A stretch of DNA of 12,433 bases, taken from contig CANFYD010000055.1 of the NCBI GenBank assembly GCA_947450745.1, positions 1-12,433 of the forward strand, given 5' to 3'. Below the pieces are notes generated by a model that was not told the DNA's origin, ran no database searches, and saw only the letters and a program-made list of their open reading frames with translations. The position numbers and the translations under genes were made by a program. The first letter of the stretch is position 1. Each line of letters starts with the position of its first letter. The DNA comes from Burkholderiales bacterium. Its GTDB lineage: Bacteria > Pseudomonadota > Gammaproteobacteria > Burkholderiales > Burkholderiaceae_C. Shown piece after piece: positions 6,362-12,433 of the stretch.

Positions 6362-7393
6362 GTGTTCAAGAATTTGATGGTGTACCGCATCGGCCAGGAC
6401 TGGCAGGCGACGGTGGCTCAGATTGAGGAAAGCCTGGAGAAGGCGATATTTGTCGAATGTGGCGCCACCCAGGCGCAGTCCTTAGGTTGGGCACCGCCGC
6501 GCGGCTTGGCCGGCGCACCGCTGGTTGAAGACATCGGCGGCCATTGGCTGATGAAGCTGATGATCGAGCAACGCGTGTTGCCGGGCTCGGTGGTGAAGCG
6601 CCGGGTCGACGAGATTGCTGCCCAGATTGAGCAGCAAACCGGCCGCAAGCCCGGTAAAAAGCAGATCAAGGACTTGAAGGAGCAGGCCGCACAGGAACTG
6701 CTGCCGATGGCCTTCACCAAGCAGTCGGCCATCAAGGTCTGGTTTGCGCCGGCCCAGCACTTGCTGATGATTGACGCCGGCAGTGCAGCCCGCGCCGAAG
6801 AGGTCGTCACGCTGCTGATCAAGGCGCTGGACGGCTTGGCCCTGCACCTGATTCAAACCGCTGAAACACCGGCCAGCTGCATGGCCGCTTGGCTGATGGA
6901 CGGCGTGCCACCCGAGGGCTTCACCATCGACCGCGAATGCGAGCTGAAGAGCGCCGACGAGATGAAATCGGTCGTCCGCTATGCCCGCCATTCGCTCGAC
7001 ATCGAGGAGGTGCGCCAGCATCTGAGCGGCGGCAAAGCACCGACCCGGCTGGCGATGACATGGCGTGACCGCGTCTCCTTCATGCTGACCGACACGCTGC
7101 AGATCAAGAAAATCAGCTTCCTGGAGCTGGCTTTCGAGGGCCGCGGCTCACCTGACAAGGATGGGGAGTTTGATGCCGACGTGGCGCTGGCCACCGGCGA
7201 GCTGTGCAAGCTGATCCCCGAGCTGATCGAAGGCTTGGGCGGTGAGCATGACTTCTTGGCGGCTGGCGCGGCGTTGGCGGCTTTACCGCAGACGGCAGTG
7301 GCAGCGCCCACCGCACAGCCGACTCAGACGACTCCGCCGGGCACCCAGGACGCAGCAGCTAGCGCCAGCAGCGAGCCCGCACCCTGGGAGTAA
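6362..7393 (+). CDS. rdgC: Recombination-associated protein RdgC
   Basis: RdgC is a nucleoid-associated, ring-forming DNA-binding protein that limits RecA loading and is needed by some strains lacking recombination functions; in Neisseria it affects pilin antigenic variation. The GTG at 6362 gives MFKNLMVYRIG, matching the family start, and has a good ribosome binding site. The 343-residue product keeps the family blocks: GWAPPRG, VLPGSVVKRRVDEIA, LLPMAFTKQSAIKVW, MIDAGSAARAEEVV, ELKSADEM, and FDADVALATGEL with LIPELIEGLGGE. The E. coli protein (303 residues) ends at the last block, whereas this one has a further 49 residues (295-343) of low complexity, rich in Ala, Pro, Thr and Ser and ending in EPAPWE. 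It follows the pilin cluster on the same strand and converges with rhlE. Confidence 0.95.
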   Translation: MFKNLMVYRIGQDWQATVAQIEESLEKAIFVECGATQAQSLGWAPPRGLAGAPLVEDIGGHWLMKLMIEQRVLPGSVVKRRVDEIAAQIEQQTGRKPGKKQIKDLKEQAAQELLPMAFTKQSAIKVWFAPAQHLLMIDAGSAARAEEVVTLLIKALDGLALHLIQTAETPASCMAAWLMDGVPPEGFTIDRECELKSADEMKSVVRYARHSLDIEEVRQHLSGGKAPTRLAMTWRDRVSFMLTDTLQIKKISFLELAFEGRGSPDKDGEFDADVALATGELCKLIPELIEGLGGEHDFLAAGAALAALPQTAVAAPTAQPTQTTPPGTQDAAASASSEPAPWE

Positions 7394-7399
7394 GCCAAC

Positions 7400-7434
7400 G
7401 CGGGCTGCGAGGCAGACTCCCTGCCCGCGCCCGC
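7400..7434. terminator. GC-rich hairpin between convergent rdgC and rhlE
   Basis: The pairs 7400-7405/7429-7434, 7407-7409/7426-7428 and 7411-7415/7421-7425 form a 14-base-pair stem with two single-base bulges and the loop ACTCC. It fills the 48-base gap, starting 6 bases after the rdgC stop and ending 7 bases before the rhlE stop. No T-run follows on either strand, so it is not a classical intrinsic terminator; it may still stop transcription or protect both 3' ends. Confidence 0.4.
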
Positions 7435-7441
7435 TGCGGCT

Positions 7442-8716
<1,275 letters not shown>

Positions 8717-8744
8717 GAGCGAGGCCTTTTGAAAACAATCGGTA

Positions 8745-8772
8745 ATTTTACGGTACTGAAAGCGCGCGCCAA
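8745..8772 (-). promoter_or_regulatory. Candidate sigma-70 promoter of rhlE
   Basis: On the minus strand TTGGCG (8772-8767, 4 of 6 to consensus) and TAAAAT (8750-8745, 5 of 6) are separated by 16 bases. The expected transcription start, near 8738, would leave a leader of about 20 bases before the rhlE ATG. The AT-rich -10 region stands out from its GC-rich surroundings. The -35 overlaps a small dyad (8766-8770 with 8776-8780). Confidence 0.45.
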
Positions 8773-8780
8773 CGCGGCGC

Positions 8781-8804
8781 AAGCTCAGGGGAAAGCTCAG
8801 GACA
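8781..8804. repeat. Tandem 12-base repeat downstream of ogt
   Basis: AAGCTCAGGGGA (8781-8792) is followed at once by AAGCTCAGGACA (8793-8804), identical at 10 of 12 positions. The pair lies between the ogt stop and the candidate -35 element of rhlE, where an activator or other regulator might bind. No known regulator site is recognised. Confidence 0.5.
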
Positions 8805-8805
8805 A

Positions 8806-9387
8806 TCAATCGAACAAGCAGCCCTGCTCGCCGACCGCTTGACCTGCGGCACGCGCCTCAATGACCAGCAAGCGCAGCTTGGTCGCCACGCCTCCGGGGG
8901 CAGAAAACCCGCCCAGCTCACGCAGCTTGACCTTGGCACTGGCGGCCGCCAGCACGCGGTGGCAGGGCACGATAGGCGCAAAGGGATTGGTGCCTTCGGC
9001 CCGACCGACCGCACGGGCAGCGCCCGGATTGCCGAGCCGGCGGGCAATTTCGCCATAAGTGAGCGTCTGCCCGACGGGGATCAAACGGGTCAGCGCGTGC
9101 ACTTGGGCGTTGAACGGCGGCACAGCGCTTTCGTCAAGCCGCACCGCCAACAACTCGGTGTGATCACGGCTGTGCCCGCCCAGCAAACGCTGCACACCTT
9201 GGACGGCCAGCAACACCTCGGCTGGCGGCTCGGCTTCGACAGCACAGGGGAAGCGGGCCTGCATGCGCGCGCGCGTGGCGGCGGGTGTGGCTTCAGGCAA
9301 CTGCGAGCCCTTGACGCCGAGCTCGCCCCAGGCGACCCCGCAGCAGCCGATTGCCGTCTCGAAGCAGTGGAAAAAGCTGCCCAACAT
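8806..9387 (-). CDS. ogt: Methylated-DNA--protein-cysteine S-methyltransferase
   Basis: This suicide DNA-repair protein takes the alkyl group from O6-alkylguanine (and O4-alkylthymine) onto its own cysteine. From the ATG at 9387 the product has 193 residues. The N-terminal part (1-85) is the variable Ogt/Ada-like domain. The C-terminal DNA-binding domain shows TYGEIARRLG with Tyr111, the arginine finger Arg125 in AARAVG, the Asn134 hinge in TNP, and the acceptor Cys142 in IVPCHRVL. GGFSAPGG and KLRLL complete the active-site region. The usual Asn in the AxG stretch before the hinge is Glu here (RAEGTNP). A TTG at 9393, directly after the dusA stop, is an alternative start adding two residues. 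It follows dusA by 6 bases and is probably co-transcribed. There is no helix-turn-helix or Ada N-terminal domain, so Ada is excluded. Confidence 0.94.
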   Translation of the reverse strand: MLGSFFHCFETAIGCCGVAWGELGVKGSQLPEATPAATRARMQARFPCAVEAEPPAEVLLAVQGVQRLLGGHSRDHTELLAVRLDESAVPPFNAQVHALTRLIPVGQTLTYGEIARRLGNPGAARAVGRAEGTNPFAPIVPCHRVLAAASAKVKLRELGGFSAPGGVATKLRLLVIEARAAGQAVGEQGCLFD

Positions 9388-9393
9388 GCTCAA

Positions 9394-10446
9394 TCAAGCA
9401 GCCGGTAGCACTTGACTCTGCACCGCTTGGCGCTCGGCCAGCTGCTCTTGCACATGCTCGGCAATGCCCGTCCTCGCCTGCGTGGCCAGCTCGGCCACAG
9501 CCGCCGGGCTCATCGCCTTGTATTGATGATCGGACCAAATCTGCCGCCAGCGGCGCGAGCCGGCCTGACCGTTCCAAAGCCCCAGCGCATGGCGCATCGC
9601 CTGCGCCCAAGGCCGGCCGGCGGCCACATGCGCTTGCAAATAAATGATCCAGTCAGCCTCGACCTGCTCGCGGCTGACGGCCGGGCCGGCCACGCCGAAG
9701 AAGCGCTGATCCCAGCCGGCCATCTGCCAAGGCTCGTGGTAGGCCTGCCGACCGACCATCACGCCGTCCACATGGGCAAGCTGGGCAGCGATCTCGTCGT
9801 CCGTCTTGACGCCACCATTCAGCACGATGGTCAAATGCGGAAACTCGCGCTTGAGCTGGTGCACCAGTTCATAGCGCAACGGCGGCAGCTCGCGATTTTC
9901 CTTCGGCGAAATGCCCTGCAGCCAGGCGTTGCGGGCGTGCACGATGAAAACCTCGCAACCGGCAGCGGCAATCGTGCCGACAAAGTCGCGCACGAATTCA
10001 TAGCTTTCAAGCCGGTCAATGCCGATCCGGTGCTTGATCGTGATCGGAATGCTGACCGCATCGCGCATCGCCTTGATGCCGTCGGCCACCAAGGCCGGTT
10101 CGGCCATCAGGCACGCCCCAAAAGCACCGCGCTGGACTCGCTCGCTGGGGCAACCGCAGTTCAGATTGACTTCGTCATAGCCCCAGGCTTGAGCCAACTT
10201 GGCACAGGCGGCCAGATCGGCCGGCTCGGAGCCCCCCAGTTGCAGCGCCACCGGATGCTCTTGCGGGTTGAAGTCGAGATGGCGCGGCTGATCACCATGC
10301 AGCAAGGCCCCGGTGGTCACCATCTCGGTGTAAAGCCGGGTTTGGCCAGTCAGCAAGCGGTGAAAGGACCGACAATTTTTATCGGTCCAGTCGAGCATGG
10401 GGGCGACCGAAAGTCGCCAGGGATTGTGTGGAGTGGAAAGTTGCAA
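9394..10446 (-). CDS. dusA: tRNA-dihydrouridine(20/20a) synthase DusA
   Basis: DusA is an FMN enzyme that reduces uridine 20/20a in the D-loop of tRNA with NADPH. The 350-residue product begins after ten residues with the family signature RLSVAPMLDWTD, followed by LYTEMVTTGALLHG. The catalytic cysteine is Cys99 in NLNCGCPSERVQ; Lys138 and Arg140 (KHRIG) and His170 in VHARNAWLQG are the usual active-site residues; LNGGV (209-213) and MVGRQAYHEPW bind the FMN phosphate. The helical tRNA-binding C-terminal domain has GLWNGQAGSRRWRQIW. DusA, rather than DusB or DusC, is indicated by LDWTD and SPKENRELPPL. The start is a TTG at 10446: the next ATG (10398) is inside the signature, and an in-frame TGA lies 21 bases upstream. 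That TGA is the stop of the preceding hydrolase gene. Confidence 0.95.
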   Translation of the reverse strand: MQLSTPHNPWRLSVAPMLDWTDKNCRSFHRLLTGQTRLYTEMVTTGALLHGDQPRHLDFNPQEHPVALQLGGSEPADLAACAKLAQAWGYDEVNLNCGCPSERVQRGAFGACLMAEPALVADGIKAMRDAVSIPITIKHRIGIDRLESYEFVRDFVGTIAAAGCEVFIVHARNAWLQGISPKENRELPPLRYELVHQLKREFPHLTIVLNGGVKTDDEIAAQLAHVDGVMVGRQAYHEPWQMAGWDQRFFGVAGPAVSREQVEADWIIYLQAHVAAGRPWAQAMRHALGLWNGQAGSRRWRQIWSDHQYKAMSPAAVAELATQARTGIAEHVQEQLAERQAVQSQVLPAA

Positions 10447-10464
10447 AGCGGGGCTCGGGACGTT

Positions 10465-11601
10465 TCAGTTCAGCGCGCGCAGCGGGTGCTGCTCGGGCGA
10501 CCAAGGGGAAGCAAAAAATGCCTGCACTTGCGCTTCGGTCACATCTTCGACGCGGGCAGGCTGCCAGCGCGGCGCGTGATCTTTGTCGATCACCAGCGCG
10601 CGAATGCCCTCCACCGTCTCGCTCTCCGAGGCCGGTCGCAGGTTGAAGCAGTGATGCACCATGTCGCGCTCCATGCGCAAATCCTCGGCCAAGCTCAAAC
10701 GGCGAGCCCGGCGCAACTGTTCCAGCGTCACGGCCAACATCAGCGGTGAACGCTTCAGCAAGGTGGCCAGGGTGTGCTTGGCCCATTCGTCATCAGCGGC
10801 CGCCAGCGAAGCCATGATGGCAGGCAGATCGGCCAGCCCGAAATGCCGATCAATGCGGTTCATCAGGCTCAGATGGTCGGCTGCCGGGGCGAGGTCCACA
10901 TGTTCCATCACCGTGGCCACGACATGCTCGGCGCTCAACTGCTCACCTTCGCGCAACGATTGGATCAAACCCGGCAACGCGCTGCTCTGCACGAACACAT
11001 CGCCCAGACCAAATTCAATCGCGTCGCCCGCAGCAATCGGCTGACCGGTCAGGGCCAACCACTCACCCACGGCGCCCGGGCATTGACTGAGAAAATAGCC
11101 GCCGCCCACGTCCGGAAACAGCCCAATATGAGTCTCCGGCATGGCCAGCTTGCTGTGCTCGGTCAACACGCGCAGCTTGGCACCTTGGCTGATGCCCATG
11201 CCGCCGCCCATCACAACGCCGTCCATCAGGGCGATGTAGGGCTTAGGGAATTGGTGGATCAAGTGGTTGAGCGCGTATTCCTCGGTGAAGAAGGCGTCCA
11301 GCTCAAGAGTTGCCGGTGCGCCGGCCACTGCGGCTTGATGGAAAAACCGGATGTCGCCGCCGGCACAAAACGCGGCCGGTTTGCCGGGTCGGCCTGCGCC
11401 CAGCAGCACCACGGCCTCGATCTCCGGCGCGGCCGACCAAGCCTTGAACAAGCGTTGCAAGTCGCGAATCATCGCCAGCGACAAGGCGTTCAAGGCTCCT
11501 GCCCGGTGCAAGGTAATCAGCCCCAGGCAGCCATTCACCTCGGCCAGGATCTGGCCGTCCGATTGCAGTGCGGGAATCAAAGCGGATGTCGCGACGGTCA
11601 T
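10465..11601 (-). CDS. 3-hydroxyisobutyryl-CoA hydrolase-like protein (enoyl-CoA hydratase superfamily)
   Basis: The enzyme probably hydrolyses 3-hydroxyisobutyryl-CoA in valine breakdown; related proteins act on other short acyl-CoAs. The product has 378 residues, the length of the hydrolase group and clearly longer than a simple enoyl-CoA hydratase (about 260). Seen: LHRAGALNAL, the first oxyanion segment FCAGGDIRFF (78-87), the second one MGGGMGIS (131-138), and AMPETHIGLFPDVGGGYFLS with Glu156 and Asp164, spaced as the catalytic Glu169 and Asp177 of human HIBCH. The C-terminal part has ETVEGIRALVIDKDHAPRWQP, the EGxRA-DK block typical of the group. The ATG at 11601 overlaps the stop of the transporter gene (ATGA) and has GGAG 6 bases upstream. 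An in-frame extension to 11658 lacks family features. The substrate remains inferred. Confidence 0.9.
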   Translation of the reverse strand: MTVATSALIPALQSDGQILAEVNGCLGLITLHRAGALNALSLAMIRDLQRLFKAWSAAPEIEAVVLLGAGRPGKPAAFCAGGDIRFFHQAAVAGAPATLELDAFFTEEYALNHLIHQFPKPYIALMDGVVMGGGMGISQGAKLRVLTEHSKLAMPETHIGLFPDVGGGYFLSQCPGAVGEWLALTGQPIAAGDAIEFGLGDVFVQSSALPGLIQSLREGEQLSAEHVVATVMEHVDLAPAADHLSLMNRIDRHFGLADLPAIMASLAAADDEWAKHTLATLLKRSPLMLAVTLEQLRRARRLSLAEDLRMERDMVHHCFNLRPASESETVEGIRALVIDKDHAPRWQPARVEDVTEAQVQAFFASPWSPEQHPLRALN

Positions 11602-12433
11602 GCCTGTCTCCGAGTAGGTTGAGGTGGCGGCTGAAGCGCGACACGCTGCCCGCGCCAAGCCAGTAATTCGTTGCCGATCAGGGCGGACAGCACCATCGCG
11701 CCGCCCAGAATAGCCGCCGAGCTGGGCACTTCACCTGCCCACAGCCAGGCCCACAAGACGCCGAGAATCACCTCCATCTGACCCAGCAAGGCCAACTCCG
11801 GCCCGGCCAGAATGCGGCTCAGGTGCACAACGAGCAGACAAGGCAGCGCCAGTTGAAAAGTGCCCAAGGCCGCCAACAGCGCCAAGTCATGAGCGGAAGC
11901 CTGCAGCGGCCAAGCCAGTGGCAATGTCACCGCAGCGGAGAGCAAAGCTCCCAGCAAAACGGCCAGCAACATATCCCCGCCCGGGGCCGCCGCATTTGAG
12001 TCTGGATTCACATCGGCATGGCTCTGGCCATGGCCGACATATTGAAGCAAGCACCAATTGCTGGCCGCCGCCACCGGCACAGCCAGCGCCACCGCAATAC
12101 CCAGCAGCCCATCCACCGCGCCCATCTGATGACCAAACATCCAGGCAATGCCCAGACTGGCCACCCAAATGGCGACCCAAGTTCGCACCGGCAAGTGATG
12201 GCGCAACACGACGCGCGCCAGCAAGGCAGTCAACAAGGGCCCCAGCGCCATCGTCACCAACACATTGGCCACGCTGGTCAAGCTGATGGCCACCATGAAG
12301 GCAGTGAACATGACGGACCAGCACAGGCCAGAAGCCCAGACCAGTCGCGGTGCCCGGCGCAACTGCCCCCACAACTCAGGTCCGCGCAACCACCGCAAAC
12401 CCAGCAACAAGGCCAGCGCGTTGAAGGCACTGC
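11598..12433 (-). CDS. EamA/DMT-family membrane transporter, N terminus cut off by the window edge
   Basis: This is an inner-membrane protein of the drug/metabolite transporter superfamily (EamA); the substrate cannot be told from sequence. The frame is open to the window edge, so the start lies outside; the first visible residues are SAFNALALLLGLRWLRG. Eight hydrophobic segments can be seen, among them LVWASGLCWSVMFTAFMVAI, VANVLVTMALGPLLTALLAR, WVAIWVASLGIAWMFG and, in the second repeat, LALLGQMEVILGVLWAWLW followed by GEVPSSAAILGGAMVLSALI, the usual end of an EamA domain. Two of the normal ten helices are therefore missing at the edge. A polar loop with GHGQSHADVNPDSNAAAPGGD lies between the two halves (given here as GHGQSHADVN and APGGD). 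The stop overlaps the ATG of the downstream hydrolase by four bases, which indicates an operon. Confidence 0.9.
   Translation of the reverse strand, partial: SAFNALALLLGLRWLRGPELWGQLRRAPRLVWASGLCWSVMFTAFMVAISLTSVANVLVTMALGPLLTALLARVVLRHHLPVRTWVAIWVASLGIAWMFGHQMGAVDGLLGIAVALAVPVAAASNWCLLQYVGHGQSHADVNPDSNAAAPGGDMLLAVLLGALLSAAVTLPLAWPLQASAHDLALLAALGTFQLALPCLLVVHLSRILAGPELALLGQMEVILGVLWAWLWAGEVPSSAAILGGAMVLSALIGNELLAWRGQRVALQPPPQPTRRQA
11608..11611 (-). promoter_or_regulatory. Ribosome binding site of the acyl-CoA hydrolase gene
   Basis: On the minus strand GGAG lies 6 bases before the ATG at 11601, inside the end of the transporter gene. It selects that ATG over the longer in-frame option. Confidence 0.65.

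Noticed and set aside
8766..8780. Small dyad GCGCC/GGCGC downstream of ogt as a terminator
   Set aside because: The stem is only five base pairs with no T-run and overlaps the candidate -35 element of rhlE.
9412..10749. A 445-codon open frame on the plus strand opposite dusA and the hydrolase
   Set aside because: It lies antisense to two genes with complete family signatures. Its translation shows no recognisable domain, and long antisense open frames are expected in GC-rich coding DNA.
10774..11622. A 282-codon plus-strand frame opposite the acyl-CoA hydrolase gene
   Set aside because: It is antisense to a gene with intact catalytic motifs; the His/Gln/Arg-rich translation is typical of a shadow frame.

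Overview
The window is GC-rich, densely coded chromosomal DNA. The gene set (a PilX and a PilV of the kind seen in beta-proteobacteria, RdgC, RhlE, DusA, and glyA followed by nrdR) suggests a beta-proteobacterium, most likely order Burkholderiales. This placement is inferred from recognisable protein families only, with no database search. I see no rRNA, tRNA, CRISPR array, insertion sequence or phage gene, and no gap longer than about 140 bases. Thirteen protein genes are called; the two at the window edges (glyA and the EamA transporter) are cut off.

Plus strand, 1-7393. The 3' part of glyA (serine hydroxymethyltransferase) is followed by nrdR (repressor of ribonucleotide reductase genes). 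After a gap of about 100 bases comes a type IV pilus minor-pilin cluster: fimT (GspH-like), pilE-like, pilW, pilX, pilV. From pilE to pilV the genes are separated by one base or overlap by four, so those four are probably one transcription unit. All five products carry a type III prepilin leader ending in Gly and a hydrophobic helix; four have Glu at +5 and PilX does not, as expected for a GspK-like tip subunit. No pilY1 lies in the cluster. FimT carries a GRxR sequence near its C terminus, the motif reported for DNA-binding FimT proteins in natural transformation. PilV contains a sequence that fits the EF-hand calcium loop consensus. rdgC follows, encoding a DNA-binding modulator of RecA.

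Minus strand, 12433-7442. Read in transcription order: an EamA/DMT-family membrane transporter (5' end outside the window), a 3-hydroxyisobutyryl-CoA hydrolase-like protein, dusA (tRNA dihydrouridine synthase), ogt (O6-alkylguanine-DNA methyltransferase) and rhlE (DEAD-box RNA helicase). The first four are tightly packed (4-base overlap, 18-base gap, 6-base gap) and look like an operon of unrelated household functions. rhlE is set off by 89 bases that hold a plausible sigma-70 promoter and a tandem 12-base repeat. rdgC and rhlE converge over a 48-base gap filled by a strong GC-rich hairpin.

Most of the window is ordinary. The parts that deserve a second look are the minor-pilin cluster (calcium-type loop in PilV, GRxR in FimT, no pilY1, repeat-rich fimT-pilE gap), the hairpin between rdgC and rhlE, and the same-frame junction between the hydrolase and dusA.
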